Counted from the stretch's first letter, positions 46,106 through 57,533 are shown. The stretch is DNA of 64,000 bases from Caenorhabditis remanei (GCF_010183535.1 NC_071330.1:13311717-13375716); one strand, 5' to 3'. Notes: generated by a model not told the origin, from the sequence alone. Numbers and translations: made by a program.

Positions 46106-46430
46106 TTATAGTTGTTTCATTTCTAACCCGGAGGATTCAAACCCGCGTCTACTGAGTAAACCTCAGCCCGGATAAGTATAGACTATTACAGCGCCATGCT
46201 CGATCAGTCTAACCGGAACCGACCCGATAAGAATGGTGGGGGAAGTCAATATTACAAAAGTTATAAACCGTTTTTAAAGATTTAATTCAAATTGTTCAAA
46301 ATTATCCCGTTTTTAAGAGATTTAATTCAAAATTGTTCAAAATTATCCGTTTTTTAAGAGATTTATTCAAATTGTTCAAAATTATCCCCGTTTTAAGAGA
46401 TTTATTAATTCCAAATTTAGAGATTTAATT
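45840..46430 (+). repeat. Indel-rich stretch of the array
   Basis: Units and the module at 46106 carry many indels (GGAGG reduced to GAGG before ATTCAAACC, ACTGAGTAAAC, GACCCGATAAG, ACCAATTTT-type changes). Flanking units are clean. It fits a consensus error at an assembly join or a region of faster decay. Confidence 0.7.
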
Positions 46431-48175
46431 CAAAATTGTTTAAAACTATTCCATTTTTAAGAGATTATTTCAAAATTGTTCAAAATTATTCCATTTTTAA
46501 GAGATTTAATTCAAAATTGTTTAAAACTATTCCATTTTTAAGAGATTTATTTCAAAATTGTTCAAAATTATTCCATTTTTAAGAGATTTAATTCAAAATT
46601 GTTCAAAATTATCCCGTTTTTAAGAGATTTAATTCAAAATTGTTCAAAATTATCCCGTTTTTAAGAGATTAATTCAAAATTGTTCAAAATTATCCCGTTT
46701 TTAAGAGATTTAATTCAAAATTGTTCAAAATTATCCCGTTTTTAAGAGATTTAATTATAGTTGTTTCATTTCTAACCCGGGAGGATTCAAACCCGCGTCT
46801 ACTGAAGTAAACCTCAGCCCGGATAAGTATAGACTATTACAGCGCCATGCTCGATCAGTCTAACCGGAACCGACACAGATAAGAATGGTGGGGGAAGTCA
46901 ATATTACAAAAGTTATACCGTTTTTTAAAGATTTAATTCAAAATTGTTCAAAATTATCCCGTTTTTAAGAGATTTAATTCAAAATTGTTCAAAATTATCC
47001 CGTTTTTGGGAGATTTAATTATAGTTGTTTCATTTCTAACCCGGGAGGATTCAAACCCGCGTCTACTGAAGTAAACCTCAGCCCGGATAAGTATAGACTA
47101 TTACAGCGCCATGCTCGATCAGTCTAACCGGAACCGACACAGATAAGAATGGTGGGGGAAGTCAATATTACAAAAGTTATACCGTTTTTTAAAGATTTAA
47201 TTCAAAATTGTTCAAAATTATCCCGTTTTTAAGAGATTTAATTCAAAATTGTTCAAAATTATCCCGTTTTTAAGAGATTTAATTCAAAATTGTTTAAAAC
47301 TATTCCATTTTTAAGAGATTTATTTCAAAATTGTTCAAAATTATTCCATTTTTAAGAGATTTAATTCAAAATTGTTTAAAACTATTCCATTTTTAAGAGA
47401 TTTATTTCAAAATTGTTCAAAATTATTCCATTTTTAAGAGATTTAATTCAAAATTGTTCAAAATTATCCCGTTTTTAAGAGATTTAATTCAAAATTGTTC
47501 AAAATTATCCCGTTTTTAAGAGATTTAATTCAAAATTGTTCAAAATTATCCCGTTTTTAAGAGATTTAATTATAGTTGTTTCATTTCTAACCCGGGAGGA
47601 TTCAAACCCGCGTCTACTGAAGTAAACCTCAGCCCGGATAAGTATAGACTATTACAGCGCCATGCTCGATCAGTCTAACCGGAACCGACACAGATAAGAA
47701 TGGTGGGGGAAGTCAATATTACAAAAGTTATACCGTTTTTTAAAGATTTAATTCAAAATTGTTCAAAATTATCCCGTTTTTAAGAGATTTAATTCAAAAT
47801 TGTTCAAAATTATCCCGTTTTTGGGAGATTTAATTATAGTTGTTTCATTTCTAACCCGGGAGGATTCAAACCCGCGTCTACTGAAGTAAACCTCAGCTTG
47901 GATAAGTATAGACTATTACAGCGCCATGCTCGATCAGTCTAACCGGAACCGACACAGATAAGAATGGTGGGGGAAGTCAATATTACAAAAGTTATACCGT
48001 TTTTTAAAGATTTAATTCAAAATTGTTCAAAATTATCCCGTTTTTAAGAGATTTAATTCAAAATTGTTCAAAATTATCCCGTTTTTGGGAGATTTAATTA
48101 TAGTTGTTTCATTTCTAACCCGGGAGGATTCAAACCCGCGTCTACTGATAAGAATGGTGGGGGAAGTCAGTAAAA

Positions 48176-49257
48176 GTTTCCCAATTTTATTAGCATTTAC
48201 CAGTTTTCGAGTCTCTTTCTGCGTGATCGGTATCTCTCCTCGTTGAGGCATTCATCGATTTGTCTTGGTCACTGAAGTCTCCTATCTGTTGACATGAAGG
48301 CCGTGTTCAACTCAGCTTGGCTCGCGGTGCTGAAAGAAATAGTTGAATTTAACGTAATCGATATAACTTGTTGTGGGAAACTATAAGCAATAGAACAAAA
48401 GAGATAGAAACTAGAAAGACATCGTTGTAGGCCGGTATGAGGGGAGAATGACAGAGGACTACCAGATGTGTGCAGAGGGCGGGGCCTCATTCCTGCGTTC
48501 GGTAAGATTTCCCAGGGAGATAAGGAGGCAGATGGTAATATGTGAAGAAAATGTCGCTGACACAATACCCAGTTGACATGTTTACATTGGATAATGACAT
48601 CTGCTGTTTACTCAAACAACCAATCAATATTAGAGGGCAGGGTAAAAGTAACTTTTCCAAAGACTATGACAGTAACTAAATAATGAGCTGAGTATGTTGA
48701 AATCTGTCGAAAGTGAGATTATGGCTGGAATTTACAGAACAAAAAGAAAAATGTGGGCTTTCTAAAACTGATAAGTTATGGTAAAAGAATGCTCTCTTTG
48801 GACCAATTCTCAAAAATGATGAAATGTTCATAATAGGGCTTTCTAATTTCTCGGATCTTTTACTCCTAACTTGAAAAAAAATTACGCGCTTCTAGCATCT
48901 AGCATGTGGTTACTGTAAGTTTATCAGTTTTAACTTTGAATTTACGAGTTGAGAAAGGGCATGGAAGGGGCTGATAACGTCAAACAGATTAGTGAAATGC
49001 AATTAGAAACAAAGAGAGCTCAAAAAGAAAGGACTGCTCGGTGAGGGAGTGAAAGGGACAACTGAATGTATTCCATCCATCCATTCTCATATACTCCGGG
49101 GGCGGGGCATGCACTGTATTCGATTTCTCAAGAAGATAACATGACAGGTGGTATTTGTGACGACAATTGAACCAAACAATACACTAAGAGTGTGAGGTTG
49201 ACATGTTCTCATTGGATTACGACATTAGTTGTTTATTTATTCTTATTATTATTTACG
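48176..49257. other. Intergenic, no gene seen
   Basis: No credible gene. GGGGCGGGGC words near 48480 and 49100 resemble one near 28295, hinting at a shared repeat. Confidence 0.4.
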
Positions 49258-49395
49258 ATCCGTTTGTGAAAACATGACTAATCAAACGAAAGAGAAGTAG
49301 GACAGGTGCGTCCTCTAATCAGACTGTTCCAGGTTCCAAGTTTTCCCAAATTTGAGAAGGTCCGAAGTTTTGAAGAGAGTTGTATCTGGTTTTTT
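49258..49395 (-). repeat. Inverted-repeat partner 2 (pairs with 31083-31215)
   Basis: Reverse complement of the segment left of the satellite. This copy has an additional CCAGGTTCCAAG and lacks the GGCC element. Confidence 0.75.
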
Positions 49396-49464
49396 GAAAT
49401 ATCTAATTTCCATTATACAGGTTTGAGCTTCAAGTTTATATTCAGAGACTAGAAAAAAAAAGTT

Positions 49465-49674
49465 ATGGCCGAAAAACCAAATCGGAATAAGATTATGGCC
49501 GGCACTGTAATTGTCCTTACTGTATTTTTGTTTCTTAATACATGTGATGGGATTTTTTGTGGGGTTTGGGCCGTGGATGTTATTGTTAGTTTTTGTTTTT
49601 ATCAACTTGTGACCATGAGTGTTACGCTACTTCTCTTTTGTATGATGGCCTTTAACCACGGCTCCCGCATCTGA
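49465..49674 (+). CDS. Possible small two-pass membrane protein
   Basis: A 69-aa frame starting MAEKPNRNKIM, followed by two hydrophobic segments (GTVIVLTVFLFL and SFCFYQLVTMSVTLLLFCMM). An acceptor-like TATATTCAG lies 19 bases upstream of the ATG. No homologue recognised. Frames of this size arise often by chance. Confidence 0.3.
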   Translation: MAEKPNRNKIMAGTVIVLTVFLFLNTCDGIFCGVWAVDVIVSFCFYQLVTMSVTLLLFCMMAFNHGSRI

Positions 49675-50164
49675 CGACGGAATTGTTTTTGCGGTTTCTC
49701 TTTCTGAAAAAAAACGGTATTTCTTACTTTAAAGATTTAATAAAAAACTTACACATCGTCAATTCCATCTCTCCAACATAAATGGCCGTCGTTTGATTGA
49801 AAACATTCCTAAAATTATGTATTGTTAAAACTAGAATTAAATATAATTAGTACAAAAAAACTATTAATTACTTACACTTTTTGTTTTTCCGAGCTCCATA
49901 TTCTTCAACCGAGCGTCCAATAGAAAAGTAGCAAAAAATCATCTGAACTATTTTGTTTCAAAAGTAGTATGGGGAAATTAAACCTACATCTTTCACTTTT
50001 TCGGGCTTTCAATAATAAAATAGCAGATAAAAGACAAAAAATGAATTAGAATTTCAAAATAATCAGTGAACATAATCGGTTTTTCGACAACTATTCTGGC
50101 AAGTCGTCTTTGTAGTTCTGATTGAAGAAGAACTGAGGGGATCAACGACAGATGGCTGCTCCCC
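49675..50164. other. Intergenic, no gene seen
   Basis: AT-rich; no repeat or exon recognised. Confidence 0.4.
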
Positions 50165-50621
50165 TACAGTACCGCCCAAAAGGTTATCAACTTTGGCTGT
50201 TTTCAGTTGAAAATTACCAACTTTGAGTGTGTGTCATGGTAATATTTATTGTCCTATCAAGCAGATTTTTAATGAACTATACAGAACAAAGGTAGATCTT
50301 CATTTTTGTAGTTTACTACTTTTTTGTACGGACACTCCCTAGAGAGTTATGGTCATTTTAAGACGACATCTCAAAAATCGCACTATTTTTACAGTGAAAT
50401 GGGTCGATTTAAGGGATACATTACTTTGCCAATATGTAACTCTCTAGGGAGTGTCCGTACAAAAAAGTTATTAACTACAAAAATGAAGATCTACCTTTGT
50501 TCTGTATAGTTCATTAAAAATCTGCTTGATGGGACAATAAATATTACCATGACACACTCTCAAAGTTGGTCATTTTCAACTGAAAACAGCCAAAGTTGAT
50601 AACCTTTTGGGCGGTACTGTA
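50165..50621 (+). mobile_element. CAGTACCGCCCAAAAGG palindromic MITE, copy 1
   Basis: Ends TACAGTACCGCCCAAAAGG inverted at both sides, flanked by TA. Arms run through TTGGCTGTTTTCAGTTGAAA, AACAAAGGTAGATCTTCATT and TACGGACACTCCCTAGAGAG to a ~70-bp asymmetric centre. Almost identical, in the opposite orientation, to 59988-60457. Confidence 0.9.
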
Positions 50622-50808
50622 GATATAGAATTGCTTCTCTCTGAACTTTTTTCTAACTAAGAGATGAGGAATCGGGAGTCAGTTGTGTAATAAGAGTGGT
50701 CGTCACATTTGGGACACATTTGGTGTCAAAGCTCACGGGTATATTTTTCAAAGATATTCAGAAAAATAAAGATTAAATATGACAAACATCGTGTTGACTT
50801 CAAAAATG

Positions 50809-51258
50809 CAGTACCACCCAGAAGGTGAACTTTGGCTGTTTTTGGTGGAAAAATACCAGTTTTTACATTGTATTTCTGTGTCACCTGATTGTCCGACAAA
50901 TTTTATTTTGTATGGTCTGAACAGAGCAGAAATAGCACATCATTTTTGTAGTTGACCTTTTTTTGTAGGGATACTATCTTGAAAGTTACAGGTAATCAAG
51001 GTAATTTCTCAGAGAAACCGACTAATTCCAGTGCATATTATCTACAATTTGGAGTTTTTCACTTTGACAACCTGTAACTTTCCTGGTAGTGTCCCTACAA
51101 AAAATGGTCAACTATAAAAATGATGTGCTATTTTTGCTCTGTCCAACCAATTCAAAATTGAATTTATCAGACAATTAGGTGACACCGAAATACACTGTCA
51201 AAGCTGGTAATTTTTCACTGAAAGCAATCAAAGTTGATACAATTTTGAGCGGTACTGT
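50809..51258 (+). mobile_element. Related palindromic MITE, second subfamily
   Basis: Ends GCAGTACCACCCAGAAGG and GAGCGGTACTGTAC. Arms differ from the 50165 family (TAGGGATACTATCTTGAAAG, AGTGTCCCTAC, CTGTGTCACCTGATTGTC). It is older by arm divergence. Confidence 0.8.
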
Positions 51259-52036
51259 ACTTGGAATGTGTCTGCCACTGTAAATCTATTTTCGGATGTC
51301 TTTGTCTAGTGCCACATCTAACATAATAAGGAGATACTCAAAAGAACATAAATATTCACTTTTTTTCTCGACCACGCGACAAAGACACGCCAGCCATTTT
51401 CGGTGACCTACTATTTATTTGCAACGGAAATTAGTGGGTCATCTTCTCGCAACATTTAAAAAAACTTGTTCGGAACGGGTTTTTTCTTCTCTTTTTCTCC
51501 TCCTCCTGCGACCCTCATCTCCTCCTTTCATGAACTTTTTTCTCACAAATTAGAAGTCCGAAGATGTCTTACTGGATAGACGTCGAATTGCATTTGTTAT
51601 ACTGATTTTTATTAAATTAATGTCTATTTAATGTCTATTTTATTCTGATAATTTACCATAATGATGCACCTGAAGAAAGTTGTTATGGTGAGTGCAAAAT
51701 TGAGACGCTAGTTATCGTTTACTACTAGGTCAATTTAGGCGATGTTCAGTGAAAAATGACTAAATTTATATGTGTGTCGCAATGTTCGGGCTGTTCAAAA
51801 AACTTTTGACCAAAAAATCGAAAAAAACTTGTAAGAAAACTGTCTAAAAAATGAATTTGTATATTTGTATGAAAACTATAAGTATTTCAAAGGAAGATCC
51901 TCAGAATCCTGTTTTTAAGCACGAAATAAGAAAAAAACTTCATGAAAAATCGAAAAATCACTATTTTTGTTACTTTATTACTAAAAATTTCAGCAAATAT
52001 TTCAAAATTCCTTGGCATATACCCGGCTTTTAGAAG
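51259..52036. other. Mixed intergenic with third copy of the 20088 repeat
   Basis: 51555-51680 (GATGTCTTACTGGATAG, CTGATTTTTATTAAATTAAT) is a diverged copy of the direct repeat at 20088. No gene seen. Confidence 0.4.
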
Positions 52037-52277
52037 ATCATCAAGAGGATAACCCTCTTATACCACTGAACCACCTGCACACTCAAAGAGCCTTCACTCT
52101 ACAGTGACCTCTTTATCTATCGCGACCAGGAACTAGCCACGATTTTTTTTGGAAAAAGGATTGCGGTGGTATACGGAGCAGTACAAAGAAGCCTGATACA
52201 CAGCAATCAGTTTATGGTGCATCGACCGGACATAAGGTTAATTTTGGTAATTACTCAGATTAAGAATTGACAAATTC

Positions 52278-52349
52278 TTGATGACTTGTGATATAGAAAA
52301 AGCTTTCCATGCAATCGAAGTCAATAAAAACGACATCGATATCGCGACC
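52278..52349 (+). pseudogene. BEL/Pao reverse-transcriptase fragment
   Basis: About 24 codons reading CDIEKAFHAIEVNKNDIDIA, a standard BEL/Pao reverse-transcriptase motif (GDIARAFHQV in the intact element). It then runs into LTR-like sequence at ATCGCGACCAGGAAC, a word also present at 52118, so the fragment is bounded by LTR pieces. The long frame continuing to 52751 is LTR sequence, not protein. Confidence 0.6.
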
Positions 52350-52870
52350 AGGAACTTCCCGCGATTACTCATCACCCGAAAGGTTACGTCATCATCGTCA
52401 CTGCCCGAGAGACTAGCCGCGATTCACTTTCTATGGCGCATTCACCTGTGGTTAATCGACCGACAATCTGCGAACAATGACTCGTGCCAACCTACCGAAA
52501 CATTAGGCGATGGCAAACTGGAATACTGGATAAGCGGAACACTATATAAGAGAACACCAGCCGCTTCTCCTTCACTCTTCTTGAGAAGGAGACCTACCAT
52601 CTCCTTCGCCGATCACCTTCACCTGCCGTCCTCGTCTGCTGCCGTCTGCCGTCCCATCTACCATACCCTCCATCTATATTCCCCCACTATCTTTACCTGT
52701 ATCACCCTTCCCTATATTGACTTACATTACTTATACTTTGCATTCGAATAAACATATCTACCACTGAACCCGTCACTCCATACCGATTTCTATAGTCCAC
52801 CCGGATTATAGTCTCTTTAATCGACGCGTTGAGATTCATTACTGTCATTCTGTCGGAGTCCTACCAGACT
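52340..52870 (+). repeat. Solo-LTR-like sequence
   Basis: Has a TATATAAG box (about 52550), a pyrimidine-rich leader, AATAAA (about 52748), and TACCACTGAACC just after. The first ~20 bases duplicate 52112-52135. This is the layout of an LTR promoter plus R/polyA region; the limits are approximate. Confidence 0.6.
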
Positions 52871-53235
52871 CTCCCTGCTTTTCCCCTACTTCATTGTCTA
52901 CCGTTCCCCTCATTCTCTTTACCCTTTTCCCATTTCCCTGTATAACCTTTGCTACCTTTATTATACTCAAAAAACCTATATTACTCTTATACCACTGAAC
53001 CACCTGCATCACCCAAAGAACTCTCACTCCCCAGTGATCACTTTATTAACTGTATCTTGTCTCCAAGTCCTACTCGGCTTTATCTGCATTTCCTAGCTTC
53101 ATTGTCTACCGTTCCCCTCCTTCTCTCTCCCCCCATTTCCCATTTCCCCTGGTCTATCTTTTACTATATACTTATACTCAATAAACCTATATTACTCTTA
53201 TACCACTGAACCACCTCGTGCATCATCCAAAGAGT
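52871..53235 (+). repeat. Two further LTR-tail copies in tandem
   Basis: Two units contain CATTGTCTACCGTTCCCCTC, a CT-rich run, CTATATTACTCTTATACCAC and TGAACCACCT. They are diverged from each other. Related tails lie at 22160-22465 and 52045-52110. Confidence 0.6.
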
Positions 53236-53819
53236 AAGACCATAGGCGACTTATTTTCCTAGTCAGTGTGAATTTTTTTTTAAATAAATATACTTTTAAA
53301 TAAAGGTAAATTTTCAATCCCTTTCTCCTGCAACCTCCGAAAACCTCGGGCTTTCTATATTAGCATCATCATCGGTTTCAAAATTCGATAAAAATTAGAA
53401 GTAATATTTTCGAAAGCCATTCAGTAGGCTCTCTCTAACGAGTAAACATGAAATGATAGGGGAATCACTAAAATTCAGGTTTGTCAAAAATGAGCACTCA
53501 TTTCTTAACAAAATTTTTCAACATTTTTGAAATTTCAAAGTAAAAGTGCTGACGTACTTTGGACGACGGGTGTTCTGGGATGGGTGACATCATCAGGTCA
53601 AAGTCCAGATCTCGTGACATGGACTAATTAAGGGATAATCTACACCAGTGTACTGCCAAGATACTACAGATTATTCCAATATATATTTGAACGGATTAGA
53701 ATAGAATAGTATATAAAGCTGACACAATTGATATTTAGAGTCACCTTTTATATGGAGAATAATCGTAAAGTAAAAGCAACAGTTACTATAAAACAAACTT
53801 TAGATATACAATAAAATAA
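53236..53819. other. Intergenic, no gene seen
   Basis: A GCCATTCAGTAGGCT word (53416) is shared with 29191. Otherwise no structure recognised. Confidence 0.35.
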
Positions 53820-54290
53820 GCATAGTGCCCCAACTTCTCGATGTGTCATCCATCGACACTTCCCAAAAACGGCAACTTGTCCCATTTGATACCAAGAAGT
53901 TTCTGATGTCGATCTTCTGGTTTGACTTTTTTCATTTTGTTGAAGTATTCATTGCTCTTCGTGCAATTGGAAACGAATTGACACAAATTCATCTTTGCCT
54001 CCGACAACATTTATTTTGATTCATGGTAGAATTGTTTTGCTTCTTCTGTTCAGTCAACTTCCATGTATATGTACATTGTCAACATACAAAGAATGCATCA
54101 TTTCAGGAGCCATTGGGGTGTCATATGCGTCCAAATGAGTACAGATGGTTTCAGTCCAAATGGAACTCTTTTGTAACGAAAGCATTTGACTTGAAAGAAA
54201 AATAGAATGTTGTCAATCGTTCCAATGTTCCATTGATGACGAAGTGTTGTACGTCTTGTCTTAATGGGAAACCATTGTAGATCTGGAAAA
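53820..54290 (-). pseudogene. BEL/Pao Pol (reverse transcriptase) remnant
   Basis: In order on the minus strand but in broken frames: FRYKRVPFGLKPSV (reverse-transcriptase FG motif), MHSLYVDNVHIHGS (catalytic box, again YVDN), then EAKMNLCQFVSNCTKSNEYF and EDRHQKLLGIKWD, the conserved tail of BEL/Pao reverse transcriptases. Several stops and shifts. A different and older copy than the intact element. Confidence 0.7.
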
Positions 54291-54439
54291 TTTATATTTA
54301 TTGGACTTTTGGGAAAAAAGACTTGAGAACAAAAAGTGAGTTTTCAAGATAGCCCAACCTTCAGTATCAGAGCATCATGTTTTAAAGTGCTCCACAATAT
54401 AATTAATTGCTCAATAATTTCAGTAGCTGTCCCTCAAAG

Positions 54440-54706
54440 TAAATTATGTATAAACCATACATAACAAAGGTAGACCTTTATTTTTGTAGTTGACCACTTT
54501 TTCGTACCGGCATTTTTAAGAGAGTTACGGTCATTTTAAAACGATTGCTCGAAAATCAAACTATTTTACATTGCAATTGGTCGATTTAAGGAAGAAATTA
54601 CTTTGTCGATATACAAGTCTCTAGGGAGTGTCCGTACAAAAAAGTTGTCAACTACAAAAATGAAGATCTATCTTTGTTATGTATGGTTTATACATAATTT
54701 ACTTTG
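54440..54706. mobile_element. Palindromic MITE of the GGACACTCCCTAGAG family, core
   Basis: TAAATTATGTATAAACCATA arms enclose CCTTTATTTTTGTAGTTGAC arms and a centre with AGGGAGTGTCCGTAC. Outer arms differ from those of the 50165 copy. Confidence 0.7.
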
Positions 54707-54839
54707 TGGAATAATCAGTGATACCGAAATACATTGTCAAAGTTGGTCATTCTTAACATAAAATAAATGAAAACATTTTTTAAACTTACTACAGATGTAG
54801 GTAGAAAACAGGAATATAAATATTATAGTGTAGAAAAAA

Positions 54840-54960
54840 AAATTCAATAAAAATAAGTATATATAGGGAGAGGACCTTACATTGGCCCAACGAAAAGGGG
54901 GGAATGAAGAACGAGGGAGCAAGAATATGTGTTGGAAGAAAAAAGTGAGAGAGGATAGAT
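54840..54960 (+). repeat. Dispersed repeat, copy 1 (pairs with 59640-59760)
   Basis: Words AATAAAAA.TA, AGGGAGAGG.CC, TAACATYRGCCCAACGAAAA-type are shared with 59640-59760 in the same orientation. No ends defined. Confidence 0.5.
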
Positions 54961-55129
54961 TGGTGAAGAGACACAGAGAAATTGGGGAAGATGATTCATG
55001 ATTGAACAAAATATTTTAGATGAAAAGGAAGGGCGATGGAAAGTACAAAAATATACAGTGGTAGCTATAAATGATGGCAGTTTTCTGTGGAAAATTACCA
55101 ACTACCGGCGGATCTGAAAAATAGGGATG

Positions 55130-55565
55130 GAATGTTCCAGACATATCTGAAGCTTGACTCATAACCTTTCAAGTACACGCTGATTCGACATATGTGATAA
55201 ATTTTAGCAGAACGCTTCACTGAGCCAAGATATATGCATTTTGAGTCATTTACAGTGCAAAAATTGTATTTTTCAGGAGACTCAAAATCGATTTTAGACC
55301 CAATTTTTAAAACTTTTTTGTATAGTACGCGTGAACACTCAACTTTTCCTGAAAATTGTTCATCATGAAACTTTGTCAATACGCTTTTCAACCCTTATTT
55401 AAACGTATTGTACAGAAAAATTGTGAAAATCAGGTCTTAAATGGATTTTGAAGCCTGAAAAACGCAATTTTTGCTGGAAATGACATAAAATGCATATATC
55501 TCGGTTCAAGAGAGCGTTTTGCGAAAATGAATTACATATTTGGAATCACCGTATTGAGAAGTTCT
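55130..55565. mobile_element. Imperfect palindrome, ~435 bp
   Basis: CGCTTCACTGAGCCAAGATA on the left pairs with TATCTCGGTTCAAGAGAGCG on the right, and TTGACTC...GATTCGACATATG pairs with the right outer part. Arms are diverged, so it is an old element. Confidence 0.6.
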
Positions 55566-56058
55566 TGTTTTGAGAGGCTTTAATTTTGTAGTTTACCAAT
55601 TTTTTATACGGGCTCTTCCTTGAGAGTTATAGCTCTAAAGTGATCCCCTCTATGAAATCAGAACACAATTCAAATAACAAAATTTTATTAAGTTTTTAAG
55701 AACCCGTATTTATTAATAACCATAATCTTTACTAATAATATTCAGCAGATCCGTTTGTCTGTCCGTTTGTCGCCGACTCTAGCGCCTTCTGTACTGAACC
55801 GTTTTCAGTGAAATTTACACAGATCGATTGGAAATTTGTCCCGGATGATGCCCGTCTATTTTTTTAGTTAAAATAGTTCTAAATTAGGTCATTACGTGAG
55901 AAAAAGTGGTTTTCAAGCCTTTCAGTGGCTTTAATTTCCGAAATAGGGAAATAGGAGTTTACGGGGAAAATGGTTATAGAACTTTTTCATTCTTCAAAAA
56001 AATTCATTTCTTCAAATTGTCAGGAAAAATGCGTTAGTTTTAAACAATTTTTTTGGTT
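55566..56058. other. Intergenic, no gene seen
   Basis: Starts with a half-arm of the GTAGTTTACCAA / ATACGGGCTCTTCC type, a relative of the 54440 element. The rest is unremarkable. Confidence 0.4.
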
Positions 56059-56586
56059 CTATTCCAGGTTAGATATCCTTTGAAAACTCGAACGTTCCAT
56101 GAAACACTAAGACGTCCCTTAAAACACTTAAACGCCCTAACGTTCAAAAGATCCATAAAATGTTTAGACGTGGTTTCCTTAAAACATAGACACACTGATG
56201 CTTGCTTGCACTTTTTTCCATAAGCTAGATGCTGGATGCCTCTGTGTTAAGTAATCCACTACTTCCCGGGTGCTGAGCCATTATCATGTCAAGATTCAAG
56301 AACGTTTTTGTTTTTAAGCAATCACTACTTCCAGGTGTCACAGCAAGCTCTTGGTTTTGAAAGTTTAAGCGACGTCCAAATATTTTTTGAACGACTAATT
56401 GGTTAAATAAAATTTTGGGATTTCAAGGGACATCTGAACGGTTTTGGGACGTCTTAACATTTCTGAGCATTTTTGGGACCCCAAAGAACGTTCAAATGTT
56501 TTGAGGGACGTCTAAATGTTTTAAAGAACGTTTAAGTGTTTTAAGAGACGTTCGAGTTTTCAAAGGACATCTAAACTGGAATAGAA
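56059..56586. mobile_element. MITE with TTCTATTCCAG ends and AACGTYY subrepeats
   Basis: TTCTATTCCAGGTTAGATAT and TTTGAAAACTCGAACGT on the left return inverted at the right end. The interior has many ACGTCY / GGACGTC and TTAAAACAC words in both orientations. Confidence 0.75.
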
Positions 56587-57533
56587 TCTCTTTATTGACA
56601 CCCTTTCAAAGTTGGACATTTTTAACTGAAAAACGGTCAAAATTGTTCGATTTATGGTCATTACTGTACTCCATTTTTACCGGCTGTCTAACTTTCACAC
56701 TTAGAAATATGTAGAATAGCTTTGAAGTCTTTTAGAGAAAAAAAATCAGAAAGCAGAATAGTTCTGATCAAACCAGACTGAAGAGAAGATTTCCGTGTAT
56801 ATGAGAAACAATCTTGAAAGACTTTGGGGAGGGAGGCGGCATCGCTGCCGATCAGTCAAAAACTTAAAAGTAGTACTTTAGGTTAATTTTTTAAAGATGT
56901 GAATAGGAAAATTTCCAAATTTCTAACGTTCAGTAAAAGAGTTGGTAAGGCTTTCTCAGTCTGAAGCCAAAAAAGTGATTTGCTGTGTTTAGTACAATTC
57001 ATTCTGAGACTTCGGATGTCTCCATCATTAAAGAAGTTGCAACAGTCAGAAGCTTAATAGAAATAAATTGAATGAAAAAACACTACTCAAAAAGTGGTGG
57101 TGATTTGTAAATAAGTAACTTTGTCGTTGATCAGTTACCTTCAAAAGGTAATAATTTCTAGGATGAGGATTTGTTAATACATGGTCTCAGTCTGCCATAT
57201 TCAGAGAAGGGAGACAGCATTGTCGCCAAAGTTTGACATTAATATTTGAAAGATGACTCGCCTCTTGAGGAGGGAGAAAGGAGAGTTAAAAGTTCCTGTT
57301 CTTTTGAAATAGTATGTTAGATGAAGCAGAAAAAATGAATACAGTTTCGATAGGTGAATTGAAAACTCCTCATATTGAAATCCTTTTTTCCTCAGGATAG
57401 AAAAGTCACCGAGTAAATTTGTCGAAATCGTATCAGAAAAGCAGAGATGTTTTAATTGTTCTCTACCGGAACGGGCTGTTTAGCAGGAGAAGGAGAAAAT
57501 TCTGAGACTTCGATAGTTTGAACCATCTAAGAA
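56587..57533. other. Intergenic, no gene seen
   Basis: 56600-56680 holds a half arm (CCCTTTCAAAGTTGGACATT) of the CAGTACCG MITE group. The remainder shows no structure. Confidence 0.4.

Larger units (their letters stand above)
34551..48175 (+). repeat. Satellite array: 41-bp units with 21 tRNA-like modules
   Basis: A 13.6-kb array. The basic unit is 41 bp, of the form TTTTTAAGAGATTTAATTC + AAAATTGTTC + AAAATTATCCCR, with variants ending TATCCCG, TATCCCA, TATTCCA, or carrying TTTAAAAC or CTAAAGTG. Units are interrupted by a ~180-bp module (TTATAGTTGTTTCATTTC to GTTATACC) starting at 34621, 35131, 35396, 35743, 36049, 36396, 36702, 36967, 37231, 37741, 38251, 38557, 38863, 39210, 39761, 46106, 46755, 47019, 47570, 47834 and 48098. 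All are in the same orientation. The last copy is truncated by an internal deletion. No gene lies inside. Confidence 0.97.

Noticed and set aside
40482..46175. Several 60-88-codon open frames with repeated IPFLRDLIQNCSKL-like peptides
   Set aside because: They arise because 3 x 41 bp gives a recurring open frame through the satellite; no start context, splice sites or constraint.
34621..48175. CRISPR array (regular repeats with spacers)
   Set aside because: Nematode genome, no cas genes, and the supposed spacers are themselves 41-bp repeats; spacing is variable.
52350..52751. Protein continuing from the reverse-transcriptase motif to 52751
   Set aside because: The sequence has TATA box, pyrimidine leader and polyA signal of an LTR; the frame is open by chance.
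54737..55101. Hydrophobic minus-strand frames around 54737-55101
   Set aside because: Low-complexity Phe/Leu/Ser readings of AAAGA-type repeats; overlap a dispersed repeat and have no splice support.
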